The notes below the pieces were generated by a model. It ran no database searches and was not told the origin of the DNA. It worked only from the letters and a program-made list of their open reading frames with translations. Below are positions 40,587-50,204 of a stretch of 64,000 nucleotides of DNA, piece by piece. The stretch is taken from positions 123,142 to 187,141 of the forward strand of contig NZ_RHJI01000003.1 in the NCBI RefSeq assembly GCF_004211955.1, given 5' to 3'. Each line of letters begins with the position of its first letter. Positions within the stretch are counted from its first letter, which is position 1. A program made the position numbers and the translations under genes. Origin of the DNA: Escherichia sp. E1V33 (GTDB lineage: Bacteria; Pseudomonadota; Gammaproteobacteria; Enterobacterales; Enterobacteriaceae).

Positions 40587-42017
40587 TTACTCCTGCGACA
40601 AATCATCCCACGCGTCAGGGGACAGTTGATGGCTGATATCCGGGTAGCGCAGCGGATCAAACACCGGACGCACGCCGAGTTTACGCTGGCGCAGATAATC
40701 GCTGGCAATGATATGCACCACAGGAGAAAGCAGCAAAATCGCAGTCAAATTGGTGATTGCCATACAGGCCATAATAATATCGGCCAGTTGCCACATCATA
40801 GGAAGGCTCAGTAGGGTGCCGCCAATGACTGTAACAAAGATACAGATACGCAGACTCCAGATAGCTTTCCGGTTATTCAGCCGTAAAAAGAAAAGATTAT
40901 TTTCGGCATAAATGTAGTTGGCGACGATTGAGCTGTAAGCAAAGAGAATCACCACTATCGTGACAAATTCTGCCCCCCAGGAACCCATTAATACACGCAT
41001 CGCTTTCTGAATGAGTTGGATACCTTCCAATGGCATATAGGTGGTGCCGTTACCGGCCAGCAATATCAGCATGGCGCTTGCCGTACAGATGACTAGCGTA
41101 TCGATAAAGATGCCGATCATCTGGACAATACCTTGCGCTGCAGGATGCGGAGGCCATGATGCCGCCGCCGCCGCTGCGTTCGGCGTTGATCCCATCCCCG
41201 CCTCATTGGAAAACATACTGCGCTGAAAGCCGTTAGTAATCGCCTGAGTCAGGGTATAACCCGCCGCGCCGCCTGCCGCTTCCTGCCAGCCAAAGGCGCT
41301 TTCAAAAATAGACCAAATAACGTGCGGAAGTTGCCCGATATTCATTGCGCAAATAATCAGGCTGGCGAGTACCCAGATTAACGCCATAATAGGGACAAAC
41401 CATTGCATTAATCGGGCGATGCCATGAATGCCGTGAGTTATCGCCAACAGAGTAAAAATGGCGAGAATGACACCCGTTACTAACGGAGGGCAATCAAATG
41501 CAAAACTCATCGCGTGAGCGACAGCATTTGCCTGGACTCCGCTGAAAATCAGTCCGTAGGCGATGAGCAAAAAGACGGCGAACAGAACGCCCATCCAGCG
41601 CATCCCCAGCCCGCGCGCCATATACCATGCTGGTCCGCCGCGAAACTGCCCATTGACGTCACGTTCTTTATACAGCTGGGCAAGGGAACATTCGGCAAAA
41701 GAGGTCGCCATGCCAATAAACGCGGCAACCCACATCCAGAAGACGGCTCCAGGTCCGCCGGCGGTAATTGCCAGCGCAACGCCTGCCAGGTTGCCGCTGC
41801 CGACGCGCGCGGCGAGACTGGTACACAATGATTGAAAAGAGGTTAAACCGCCTCGTTGCGGATGAATGCTATTTTTAAGACTTTTGCCAAACTGACGAAT
41901 GTAGCGAAATTGAACGAACCCAGAACGAAAAGTGAACCAACAACCTGCCCCGAAGAGCAGATAGATCATCACTGATCCCCATAGTACGTTGTTAATAAAA
42001 GAGAAAAAATCAGGCAT
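40587..42017 (-). CDS. yaaJ: Sodium:alanine/glycine symporter-family transporter YaaJ
   Basis: YaaJ is a 476-residue inner-membrane protein with about 11 hydrophobic helices. It belongs to the AGCS family of Na+-coupled amino-acid symporters (GSGNLAGVALAITAGGPGAVFWMW signature). The substrate is probably alanine or glycine by family. The start MPDFFSF (42017) is chosen; an upstream in-frame ATG would add a basic, non-membrane stretch. Confidence 0.92.
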   Translation of the reverse strand: MPDFFSFINNVLWGSVMIYLLFGAGCWFTFRSGFVQFRYIRQFGKSLKNSIHPQRGGLTSFQSLCTSLAARVGSGNLAGVALAITAGGPGAVFWMWVAAFIGMATSFAECSLAQLYKERDVNGQFRGGPAWYMARGLGMRWMGVLFAVFLLIAYGLIFSGVQANAVAHAMSFAFDCPPLVTGVILAIFTLLAITHGIHGIARLMQWFVPIMALIWVLASLIICAMNIGQLPHVIWSIFESAFGWQEAAGGAAGYTLTQAITNGFQRSMFSNEAGMGSTPNAAAAAASWPPHPAAQGIVQMIGIFIDTLVICTASAMLILLAGNGTTYMPLEGIQLIQKAMRVLMGSWGAEFVTIVVILFAYSSIVANYIYAENNLFFLRLNNRKAIWSLRICIFVTVIGGTLLSLPMMWQLADIIMACMAITNLTAILLLSPVVHIIASDYLRQRKLGVRPVFDPLRYPDISHQLSPDAWDDLSQE

Positions 42018-42296
42018 TCGTATCCCTCTTGTCGCCGGCGCGCGGTTACATTCCCGTGTAAACGTTACCAATTGATTAAGAATTATATACGATGTGCATT
42101 GGTTGATAACGTCTGTGTAGCATACATGAGGTTTTGTTTAAAAATGGCGGGTGATATCAACGCCGTGTCAGAAATCTGAAACAGTCTTGCCTGGCGACAA
42201 CCCTCTTGTCTGCGGTTGCGCTGTCGTTACGTCGTGATATCATCAGGGCAGACCGGTTACATCCCCCTAACAAGCTGTTTAAAGAGAAATACTATC

Positions 42297-43250
42297 ATGA
42301 CGGACAAATTGACTTCCCTTCGTCAGTACACCACTGTAGTGGCCGACACTGGGGACATCGCGGCAATGAAGCTGTATCAACCGCAGGATGCCACAACCAA
42401 CCCTTCTCTCATTCTTAACGCAGCGCAAATTCCGGAATACCGTAAGTTGATTGATGATGCTGTCGCATGGGCGAAACAGCAGAGCAACGATCGTGCGCAG
42501 CAGATCGTAGACGCAACCGACAAACTGGCGGTAAACATTGGTCTGGAAATTCTGAAACTGGTTCCGGGCCGTATCTCAACTGAAGTTGATGCGCGTCTTT
42601 CCTATGACACCGAAGCGTCCATTGCGAAAGCAAAACGCCTGATCAAACTCTACAACGATGCTGGCATCAGCAACGATCGTATTTTGATCAAACTGGCGTC
42701 TACCTGGCAGGGTATCCGTGCTGCAGAACAGCTGGAAAAAGAAGGCATCAACTGTAACCTGACTCTGCTGTTCTCCTTCGCTCAGGCGCGTGCTTGTGCG
42801 GAAGCGGGCGTGTTCCTGATCTCTCCGTTTGTTGGCCGTATTCTTGACTGGTACAAAGCCAATACCGATAAGAAAGAGTACGCTCCGGCAGAAGATCCGG
42901 GTGTGGTTTCTGTATCTGAAATCTACCAGTACTACAAAGAGCACGGTTATGAAACCGTGGTTATGGGCGCAAGCTTCCGTAACATCGGCGAAATTCTGGA
43001 ACTGGCAGGCTGCGACCGTCTGACCATCGCACCGGCACTGCTGAAAGAGCTGGCTGAGAGCGAAGGGGCAATCGAACGTAAACTGTCTTACACCGGTGAA
43101 GTGAAAGCGCGTCCGGCGCGTATCACCGAGTCCGAGTTCCTGTGGCAGCACAACCAGGACCCAATGGCAGTTGATAAACTGGCGGAAGGTATCCGTAAGT
43201 TTGCTGTTGACCAGGAAAAACTGGAAAAAATGATCGGCGATCTGCTGTAA
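42297..43250 (+). CDS. talB: Transaldolase B
   Basis: TalB transfers a dihydroxyacetone unit between sedoheptulose 7-phosphate and glyceraldehyde 3-phosphate in the pentose phosphate pathway. It is a 317-residue TIM barrel with Schiff-base Lys132 (LIKLASTW). Asp17 (ADTGD), Asn35 (TTNPS) and Glu96 (ISTEVDAR) are also in place. ATG 42297 follows AAAGAGAAATACTATC. Codon use is that of a highly expressed gene. Confidence 0.98.
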
Positions 43251-43258
43251 TCATTCTT

Positions 43259-43290
43259 AGCGTGACCGGGAAGTCGGTCACGCTACCTCT
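43259..43290 (+). terminator. Hairpin after talB
   Basis: AGCGTGACC / GGTCACGCT forms a 9-bp stem (43259-43267 and 43276-43284), followed by ACCTCTTCT. It is a likely terminator with a weak T-tract. Confidence 0.65.
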
Positions 43291-43364
43291 TCTGAAGCCT
43301 GTCTGTCACTCCCTTCGCAGTGTATCATTCTGTTTAACGAGACTGTTTAAACGGAAAAATCTTG

Positions 43365-43952
43365 ATGAATACTTTACGTATCGGCTTAGTTTCCATCTCT
43401 GATCGCGCGTCCAGCGGCGTTTATCAGGATAAAGGCATCCCTGCGCTGGAAGAATGGCTGACATCGGCGCTAACCACGCCATTTGAGCTGGAAACCCGAT
43501 TAATCCCCGATGAGCAGGCGATTATTGAGCAAACGTTGTGTGAGCTGGTGGATGAAATGAGTTGCCATCTGGTGCTCACCACGGGCGGAACTGGCCCGGC
43601 GCGCCGTGACGTAACGCCCGACGCAACGCTGGCAGTGGCTGACCGCGAGATGCCTGGCTTTGGCGAACAGATGCGCCAGATTAGCCTGCATTTTGTACCA
43701 ACTGCGATCCTTTCGCGCCAGGTGGGGGTGATTCGTAAGCAGGCACTGATTCTTAATTTACCCGGTCAGCCGAAGTCCATCAAAGAGACACTGGAAGGAG
43801 TGAAGGACGCCGAGGGTAAGGTCGTGGTACATGGCATTTTCGCCAGCGTACCTTACTGCATTCAGTTGCTGGAAGGACCATACGTTGAAACGGCACCGGA
43901 AGTGGTTGCAGCATTCAGACCGAAGAGTGCAAGACGCGAAGTTAGCGAATAA
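43365..43952 (+). CDS. mog: Molybdopterin adenylyltransferase Mog
   Basis: Mog adenylylates molybdopterin with ATP so that MoeA can insert molybdate. It has 195 residues and the MoaB/MogA fold with TTGGTGPARRDVTPDAT (about 72-88). The ATG 43365 is used; an in-frame TTG lies one codon upstream. It stands between talB and the bidirectional terminator shared with satP. Confidence 0.96.
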   Translation: MNTLRIGLVSISDRASSGVYQDKGIPALEEWLTSALTTPFELETRLIPDEQAIIEQTLCELVDEMSCHLVLTTGGTGPARRDVTPDATLAVADREMPGFGEQMRQISLHFVPTAILSRQVGVIRKQALILNLPGQPKSIKETLEGVKDAEGKVVVHGIFASVPYCIQLLEGPYVETAPEVVAAFRPKSARREVSE

Positions 43953-43978
43953 AAAAATCCCCCCGAGTGGGGGGATCT
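43950..43978. terminator. Bidirectional terminator between mog and satP
   Basis: A7 followed by ATCCCCCC-GAGT-GGGGGGAT (43957-43976). It is a strong stem. The leftward transcript of satP gets the T7 tract. Confidence 0.85.
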
Positions 43979-43986
43979 CAAAACAA

Positions 43987-44553
43987 TTAGTGGGATTCAC
44001 CAATCGGCAGAACGGTACGGCCAAACTGCTCGTTCAGCACTTCACCCATTGCCAGATAAATTGCGCTGGCACCGCAGATCAGGCCAATCCAGCCTGCGAA
44101 GTGAATGATTGCTTCGTTACCAGCAATGTTACCGATAGCCAGCAGCGCAAACAGCACGGTCAGGCTGAAGAAAACGAATTGCAGAACGCGTGCGCCTTTC
44201 AGCGTGCCGAAGAACATAAACAGCGTAAACACGCCCCACAGACCCAGGTAGACACCAAGGAACTGCGCATTTGGCGCATCGGTCAGGCCCAGTTTCGGCA
44301 TCAGCAGAATCGCAACCAGCGTCAGCCAGAAAGAACCGTAAGAGGTGAAGGCGGTTAACCCGAAAGTGTTGCCTTTTTTATACTCCAGCAGACCAGCAAA
44401 AATTTGCGCGATGCCGCCGTAGAAGATGCCCATAGCAAGAATAATACCGTCCAGAGCGAAATAACCCACGTTGTGCAGGTTAAGCAGAATGGTGGTCATG
44501 CCGAAGCCCATCAGGCCCAGCGGTGCCGGATTAGCCAACTTAGTGTTGCCCAT
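43987..44553 (-). CDS. satP: Acetate/succinate:proton symporter SatP (YaaH)
   Basis: SatP is a 188-residue inner-membrane transporter of the GPR1/FUN34/YaaH family. The NPAPLGL motif (8-14) is near the N-terminus and six hydrophobic helices follow. In E. coli it takes up acetate and succinate with protons. It ends convergently on mog at the shared terminator. Confidence 0.96.
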   Translation of the reverse strand: MGNTKLANPAPLGLMGFGMTTILLNLHNVGYFALDGIILAMGIFYGGIAQIFAGLLEYKKGNTFGLTAFTSYGSFWLTLVAILLMPKLGLTDAPNAQFLGVYLGLWGVFTLFMFFGTLKGARVLQFVFFSLTVLFALLAIGNIAGNEAIIHFAGWIGLICGASAIYLAMGEVLNEQFGRTVLPIGESH

Positions 44554-44701
44554 AATTCCTCAAAAATCATCATTGAATGAATGGTGAAATAATTTCCCTG
44601 AATAACTGTAGTGATTTCAGGGCGCGGCATAATAATCAGCCAATGGAGTAGTGTCCATGATCTTTTGAGGGGAAAATGAAAATTTTCCCCGATGTGAGGG
44701 A

Positions 44702-45415
44702 TTAAGCCTGAGTGGCGCTGACAATTCGACGCAGGCAGGCAATTTGCAGTACCGCCGGAATGGTGACGCGATAGGCGCTACCGCTGACGGCTTTAACGCC
44801 GTTTAATGCCGCGCCTACCGGACCACCAAGCCCCGCACCGCGTAGTAGGCCATGCCCAAGAACGCTCATTGCTGCGTGGGTCCGTAAAATGCGGGTAAGC
44901 TGGCTGGAAAGCAGATGCGATACACCTTTTGCCAACAATTTGTCTTTCATCAGCAGCGGTAATAGCTCTTCCAGCTCGTTGACACTGGCATCGACCGCCT
45001 GGAGAAATTCCTGTTTATGTTCCTCGTCCATTTTCTTCCAGGTATTACGCAGAAATTGCTCCAGTAACTGTTGCTCAATTTCAAAGGTAGACATCTCTTT
45101 ATCGGCTTTCAGCTTCAGCCGTTTTGAGACGTCGAGCAAAATGGCCCGGTATAGTTTGCCGTGTCCGCGAAGTTTGTTAGCGATGCTATCGCCGCCAAAA
45201 TGCTGTAATTCTCCAGCAATCAGCTGCCAGTTGCGGCGATGTTGCTCGGGATGTCCTTCCATCGATTTGAACAGTTCATTACGCATCAGAACGCTGGAGA
45301 GTCGAGTTTTGCCTTTTTCGTTATGGGTGAGCAAACGGGCGAAACTGGTCAGCTGCTCCTCACTACAATGCTGGAGAAAATCCAGATCTGAATCATTCAG
45401 GTAATTAACATTCAT
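44702..45415 (-). CDS. yaaW: YaaW, uncharacterised UPF0174 protein
   Basis: YaaW is a 237-residue protein of the UPF0174 family (YaaW). The N-terminal two-thirds are charged and helical. The C-terminal third (about 180-237) is Gly/Ala-rich and hydrophobic (GHGLLRGAGLGGPVGAALNG), so it may insert in membranes. No enzyme motif is visible. It lies 24 nt downstream of yaaI, on the same strand. Confidence 0.85.
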   Translation of the reverse strand: MNVNYLNDSDLDFLQHCSEEQLTSFARLLTHNEKGKTRLSSVLMRNELFKSMEGHPEQHRRNWQLIAGELQHFGGDSIANKLRGHGKLYRAILLDVSKRLKLKADKEMSTFEIEQQLLEQFLRNTWKKMDEEHKQEFLQAVDASVNELEELLPLLMKDKLLAKGVSHLLSSQLTRILRTHAAMSVLGHGLLRGAGLGGPVGAALNGVKAVSGSAYRVTIPAVLQIACLRRIVSATQA

Positions 45416-45439
45416 TTATTGTGGCTTCTCTTTCAAGCA

Positions 45440-45844
45440 TTAATCGTCGCCGATAATTTTCAGCGTGGCCATATCGGACGAGTTCACTGTATGACCGGAA
45501 AAGGTGATTTTTGACACGCAGCGTTTGTTGTCGTTATCGCTGTTAATGTTGATCCAACTGGTGGTTTGCCCTTCTTTAATTTCTGCGGGAACATTCAGGC
45601 TTTGGCTGGCGCTACGGGCGGCTTTGAAATAAACCGACGCGCCGCTCAACTGTAAATCGCCGTGGTCGGCGGTGAGTTGGATGCGTTTTACGATGCGACA
45701 AACGGGGAGCTTCAGCGCCAGATCGTTGGTTTCGTTACGCGGCATTGCAATGACGCCGAGGATTTTATGGTCGTTAGCTTGTGCCGTGCAGCACAGCATA
45801 AAGCCAAGTACCAGGCTGGCGGAAACCGTAAAAACGGATTTCAT
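45440..45844 (-). CDS. yaaI: YaaI, small exported protein
   Basis: YaaI is a 134-residue exported protein of the UPF0412 family. The signal peptide ends at AQA-NDH (after about 23). Two cysteines (in LPVCRIV and KRCVSK) suggest a disulphide-stabilised periplasmic domain. MKSVF at 45844 is chosen because AAGAGAATC precedes it and it puts the signal at the N-terminus. Function is unknown. Confidence 0.85.
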   Translation of the reverse strand: MKSVFTVSASLVLGFMLCCTAQANDHKILGVIAMPRNETNDLALKLPVCRIVKRIQLTADHGDLQLSGASVYFKAARSASQSLNVPAEIKEGQTTSWININSDNDNKRCVSKITFSGHTVNSSDMATLKIIGDD

Positions 45845-46063
45845 AAAGATTCTCTTAGCGGGGAGCAGTAGGGGATGAATAGCCACTAGTTTACTGCTGA
45901 CGAAAAGAAGATTCAGGTATGTAATCTTTTCTTTTTATTACAATTTTTTGGTGAATGCCTTGTGTTGGATTCATTCTTTATGTGAATGAATTTGTTGCCA
46001 GTTTCATGTCTTCTTCCGGCATATCACGAAATTTCTGCGCAAAAGCACAAAAAATTTTTGCAT

Positions 46064-46105
46064 CTCCCCCTTGATGACGTGGGTTACGACCCCATTTAGT
46101 AGTCA
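46064..46105 (+). promoter_or_regulatory. dnaK heat-shock promoter (sigma-32 type)
   Basis: CCCCCTTGATG (46066-46076) and CCCCATTTA (about 46090-46098) match the sigma-32 -35 and -10 consensus with about a 14-bp spacer, as in dnaK P1. The leader is about 115 nt. The rest of 45845-46218 shows no gene. Confidence 0.8.
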
Positions 46106-46218
46106 ACCGCAGTGAGTGAGTCTGCAAAAAAATGAAATTGGGCAGTTGAAACCAGACGTTTCGCCCCTATTACAGACTCACACCACATGATGACCGAATA
46201 TATAGTGGAGACGTTTAG

Positions 46219-48135
46219 ATGGGTAAAATTATTGGTATCGACCTGGGTACTACCAACTCTTGTGTAGCGATTATGGATGGCACCACTCCTCGTGTGCTGG
46301 AGAACGCCGAAGGCGATCGCACCACGCCTTCTATCATTGCCTATACCCAGGATGGTGAAACTCTGGTTGGTCAGCCGGCTAAACGTCAGGCAGTGACGAA
46401 CCCGCAAAACACCCTGTTTGCGATTAAACGCCTGATTGGCCGCCGCTTCCAGGACGAAGAAGTACAGCGTGATGTTTCCATCATGCCGTTCAAAATTATT
46501 GCTGCTGATAACGGCGACGCATGGGTCGAAGTTAAAGGCCAGAAAATGGCACCGCCGCAGATCTCTGCTGAAGTGCTGAAAAAAATGAAGAAAACCGCGG
46601 AAGATTACCTGGGCGAACCGGTAACTGAAGCTGTTATCACCGTACCGGCATACTTTAACGATGCTCAGCGTCAGGCAACCAAAGACGCAGGTCGTATCGC
46701 TGGTCTGGAAGTAAAACGTATCATCAACGAACCGACCGCAGCTGCTTTGGCTTACGGTCTGGACAAAGGTACTGGCAACCGTACTATCGCGGTTTATGAC
46801 CTGGGTGGTGGTACTTTCGATATTTCCATTATCGAAATCGACGAAGTTGACGGCGAAAAAACCTTCGAAGTTCTGGCAACCAACGGTGATACCCACCTGG
46901 GTGGTGAAGACTTCGACAGCCGTCTGATCAACTACCTGGTTGAAGAATTCAAGAAAGATCAGGGCATTGACCTGCGCAACGACCCGCTGGCAATGCAGCG
47001 CCTGAAAGAAGCGGCAGAAAAAGCGAAAATCGAACTGTCTTCCGCTCAGCAGACCGACGTTAACCTGCCGTACATCACTGCAGATGCGACCGGTCCGAAA
47101 CACATGAACATCAAAGTGACTCGTGCGAAACTGGAAAGCCTGGTAGAAGACCTGGTTAACCGTTCCATCGAGCCGCTGAAAGTTGCACTGCAGGACGCTG
47201 GCCTGTCCGTATCTGATATCGACGACGTTATCCTCGTTGGTGGTCAGACTCGTATGCCAATGGTTCAGAAGAAAGTTGCTGAGTTCTTCGGTAAAGAGCC
47301 GCGTAAAGACGTTAACCCGGACGAAGCTGTGGCCATCGGTGCTGCTGTTCAGGGTGGTGTACTGACTGGTGACGTGAAAGACGTACTGCTGCTGGACGTT
47401 ACCCCGCTGTCTCTGGGTATCGAAACCATGGGCGGTGTGATGACGACGCTGATCGCGAAAAACACCACTATCCCGACCAAGCACAGCCAGGTGTTCTCTA
47501 CCGCTGAAGACAACCAGTCTGCGGTAACCATCCATGTGCTGCAGGGTGAACGTAAACGTGCGGCTGATAACAAATCTCTGGGTCAGTTCAACCTGGATGG
47601 CATCAACCCGGCACCGCGCGGCATGCCGCAGATCGAAGTTACCTTCGATATCGATGCTGACGGTATCCTGCACGTTTCCGCGAAAGATAAAAACAGCGGT
47701 AAAGAGCAGAAGATCACCATCAAGGCTTCTTCTGGTCTGAACGAAGATGAAATCCAGAAAATGGTACGCGACGCAGAAGCTAACGCTGAAGCCGACCGTA
47801 AGTTTGAAGAGCTGGTACAGACTCGCAACCAGGGCGACCATCTGCTGCACAGCACCCGTAAGCAGGTTGAAGAAGCAGGCGACAAACTGCCGGCTGACGA
47901 CAAAACTGCTATCGAGTCTGCGCTGACTGCACTGGAAACTGCTCTGAAAGGTGAAGACAAAGCCGCTATCGAAGCGAAAATGCAGGAACTGGCACAGGTT
48001 TCCCAGAAACTGATGGAAATCGCCCAGCAGCAACATGCCCAGCAGCAGACTGCCGGTGCTGATGCTTCTGCAAACAACGCGAAAGATGACGATGTTGTCG
48101 ACGCTGAGTTTGAAGAAGTCAAAGACAAAAAATAA
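46219..48135 (+). CDS. dnaK: Chaperone DnaK (Hsp70)
   Basis: DnaK is the cytosolic Hsp70 that binds exposed hydrophobic peptides under ATP control with DnaJ and GrpE. It has 638 residues. The actin-like ATPase (about 1-385) has [11 protein letters not shown] (4-14) and DLGGGTFD. The hydrophobic linker [11 protein letters not shown] (about 389-399), substrate-binding beta domain and helical lid follow. The tail EEVKDKK is present. It also turns over sigma-32. Codon bias is that of a highly expressed gene. Confidence 0.99.
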
Positions 48136-48163
48136 TCGCCCTATAAACGGGTAATTATACTGA

Positions 48164-48196
48164 CACGGGCGAAGGGGAATTTCCTCTCCGCCCGTG
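48164..48196 (+). other. Hairpin between dnaK and dnaJ
   Basis: CACGGGCG / CGCCCGTG is an 8-bp perfect stem (48164-48171 and 48189-48196) in the 88-nt intercistronic gap, with no T-tract. It could protect or attenuate the message. The same area hosts a reported small RNA (tpke11) in K-12, which I cannot delimit here. Confidence 0.6.
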
Positions 48197-48223
48197 CATT
48201 CATCTAGGGGCAATTTAAAAAAG

Positions 48224-49354
48224 ATGGCTAAGCAAGATTATTACGAGATTTTAGGCGTTTCCAAAACAGCGGAAGAGCGTGAAATCAAAAAGGCCTACAA
48301 ACGCCTGGCCATGAAATACCACCCGGACCGTAACCAGGGTGACAAAGAGGCCGAGGCGAAATTTAAAGAGATCAAGGAAGCTTATGAAGTTCTGACCGAC
48401 TCGCAAAAACGTGCAGCATACGATCAGTATGGTCATGCTGCGTTTGAGCAAGGCGGCATGGGCGGCGGCGGTTTTGGCGGCGGCGCAGACTTCAGCGATA
48501 TTTTTGGTGACGTTTTCGGCGATATTTTTGGCGGCGGACGTGGTCGTCAACGTGCGGCGCGTGGTGCTGATTTACGCTATAACATGGAGCTCACCCTCGA
48601 AGAAGCTGTACGTGGCGTGACCAAAGAGATCCGCATTCCGACTCTGGAAGAGTGTGACGTTTGCCACGGTAGCGGTGCAAAACCAGGCACGCAGCCGCAG
48701 ACCTGTCCGACCTGTCATGGTTCTGGTCAGGTGCAGATGCGCCAGGGCTTCTTCGCTGTACAGCAGACCTGTCCGCACTGTCAGGGGCGCGGTACGCTTA
48801 TCAAAGATCCATGCAACAAATGTCATGGTCATGGTCGCGTTGAGCGCAGCAAAACGCTGTCCGTTAAAATCCCGGCTGGGGTAGACACTGGAGATCGCAT
48901 CCGTCTTGCGGGCGAAGGTGAAGCGGGCGAACACGGCGCACCGGCAGGCGATCTGTACGTTCAGGTACAGGTTAAACAGCACCCGATTTTCGAGCGTGAA
49001 GGCAACAACCTGTATTGCGAAGTACCGATCAACTTCGCTATGGCAGCCCTGGGCGGCGAAATCGAAGTGCCGACCCTTGATGGTCGCGTTAAACTGAAAG
49101 TTCCTGGCGAAACCCAGACCGGTAAGTTGTTCCGTATGCGCGGTAAAGGCGTCAAGTCTGTTCGCGGCGGTGCGCAGGGTGACTTGCTGTGCCGCGTTGT
49201 GGTCGAAACACCGGTAGGTCTGAACGAGAAGCAGAAACAGTTGCTGCAAGATCTGCAAGAAAGCTTCGGTGGCCCAACCGGCGAGAAAAACAGCCCACGC
49301 TCGAAGAGCTTCTTTGATGGTGTGAAGAAGTTTTTTGACGACCTGACTCGCTAA
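48224..49354 (+). CDS. dnaJ: Co-chaperone DnaJ (Hsp40)
   Basis: DnaJ delivers substrates to DnaK and stimulates its ATPase. It has 376 residues. The J domain (1-70) has HPD at 33-35. A Gly/Phe region (about 75-108) includes repeated DIFGD/DVFGD. The zinc domain has four CxxCxGxG repeats (about 144-206), followed by the C-terminal substrate and dimer domains. ATG 48224 is preceded by AGGGGCAATTTAAAAAAG. Confidence 0.99.
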   Translation: MAKQDYYEILGVSKTAEEREIKKAYKRLAMKYHPDRNQGDKEAEAKFKEIKEAYEVLTDSQKRAAYDQYGHAAFEQGGMGGGGFGGGADFSDIFGDVFGDIFGGGRGRQRAARGADLRYNMELTLEEAVRGVTKEIRIPTLEECDVCHGSGAKPGTQPQTCPTCHGSGQVQMRQGFFAVQQTCPHCQGRGTLIKDPCNKCHGHGRVERSKTLSVKIPAGVDTGDRIRLAGEGEAGEHGAPAGDLYVQVQVKQHPIFEREGNNLYCEVPINFAMAALGGEIEVPTLDGRVKLKVPGETQTGKLFRMRGKGVKSVRGGAQGDLLCRVVVETPVGLNEKQKQLLQDLQESFGGPTGEKNSPRSKSFFDGVKKFFDDLTR

Positions 49355-49365
49355 CCTCCCCAAAA

Positions 49366-49383
49366 GCCTGCCCGTGGGCAGGC
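49366..49383 (+). other. Hairpin after dnaJ
   Basis: GCCTGCCC-GT-GGGCAGGC is a perfect 8-bp stem 12 nt after the dnaJ stop. It has no T-tract. It may mark the mRNA 3' end after processing. Confidence 0.6.
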
Positions 49384-49431
49384 CAGGGTAAAAACAAGGG
49401 TGCGTTGAAGATATGCAAGCACCTGTAAAGT

Positions 49432-49451
49432 GGCGGGGATTGTTCCCCGCC
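49432..49451 (-). terminator. Hairpin after hokC
   Basis: GGCGGGGA / TCCCCGCC (8 bp, TTGT loop) lies just beyond the hokC stop on the minus strand and is followed there by ACTTT. It could end the mok/hok transcript or form part of its 3' structure. Confidence 0.5.
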
Positions 49452-49458
49452 GTTGCTC

Positions 49459-49611
49459 TTACTCGGATTCGTAAGCCGTGAAAACAGCAACCTCCGTCTG
49501 GCCAGTTCGGGTGTGAACCTCACAGAGGTCTTTTCTCGTTACCAGTGCCGCCACTACGGCGGTGATACAGATGACGATCAGGGCGACAATCATCGCCTTA
49601 TGCTGCTTCAT
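49459..49611 (-). CDS. hokC: Type I toxin HokC
   Basis: HokC is a 50-residue Hok-family toxin: a hydrophobic helix (about 6-25, AMIVALIVICITAVVAALV), then RKDLCEVHTRTGQTEVAVF with the conserved Cys. Hok peptides depolarise the inner membrane. Translation is coupled to mokC and blocked by the antisense RNA SokC. No insertion element follows it. In K-12, from memory, IS186 lies next to this locus and it is considered inactive, so this copy may be functional. Confidence 0.92.
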   Translation of the reverse strand: MKQHKAMIVALIVICITAVVAALVTRKDLCEVHTRTGQTEVAVFTAYESE

Positions 49612-49668
49612 TGCTCTCTTCTCCTTGACCTTACGGTCAGTAAGAGGCACTCTACATGTGTTCTGCAT
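49459..49668 (-). CDS. mokC: MokC, hokC translation-regulating frame
   Basis: MokC is a 69-residue reading frame that starts at ATG 49668 (MQNTCRVPL) and contains the whole hokC frame in phase. In Hok/Mok/Sok systems the mok frame must be translated for hok to be translated. SokC pairs with the mok leader. The start is chosen from the K-12 mokC position; longer in-frame starts lie inside the sokC region. Confidence 0.85.
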   Translation of the reverse strand: MQNTCRVPLTDRKVKEKRAMKQHKAMIVALIVICITAVVAALVTRKDLCEVHTRTGQTEVAVFTAYESE

Positions 49669-49714
49669 ATAGGGGGCCTCGGGTTGATGGTAAAATATCA
49701 CTCGGGGCTTTTCT
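49660..49714 (+). ncRNA. sokC: SokC antisense RNA
   Basis: The plus strand at 49660-49714 has the SokC sequence as I recall it. It starts GTTCTGCATATAGGGGGCC and ends in a stem with CTCGGGGCTTTTCT. It overlaps the mokC start by nine bases and extends into the leader, antisense to it. It represses mokC, and so hokC, translation. Confidence 0.85.
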
Positions 49715-50204
49715 CTATCTGCCGTTCAGCTAATGCCTGAGACAGACAGCCTCAAGCACCCGCCGCTATTATATCGCTCTCTTTAACCCATTCTGTTTTA
49801 TCGATTCTAATCCTGAAGACGCCTCGCATTTTTATGGCGTAATTTTTTAATGATTTAATGATTTAATTATTTAACTTTAATTTATCTCTTTATCGCAATT
49901 ATTGACGACAAGCTGGATTATTTTTGAAATATTGTCCTAACAAACAACGCCGACTGACAACAAATCAATTATTACTTTTCCTAATTAATCCCTCAGAAAT
50001 CCTCACATTAAGCTATGATTATCAGGGCTAAGGGTCACTCGTCAGCGCTTACAGCCGTCAAAAGACTCATCTCACCGCTGATGGCGCAAATCCTTCAATG
50101 GCTCGTAAAAAACGAACTATTCCTACACTATAATCTGATTTTAACGATGATTCGTGCGGGGTAAAATCGTAAAAACGATCTATTCACCTGAAGAGAAATA
50201 AAAA
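49715..50204. other. nhaA upstream region without a gene
   Basis: This 490-bp AT-rich stretch has no convincing ORF. TTTAATGATTTAATGATTTAATTATTTAAC (about 49845-49875) contains a short tandem of about 10 bp (TTTAATGA). E. coli nhaA has an NhaR/sodium-dependent promoter and a sigma-S promoter in this interval. I do not place them exactly. Confidence 0.6.

Noticed and set aside
46096-48213. 705-residue open frame on the strand opposite dnaK
   Set aside because: It is a shadow of the strong codon bias of dnaK. Its composition is Phe/Val/Arg-rich, it has no domain or good ribosome binding site, and such antisense frames over Hsp70 genes are a known artefact.
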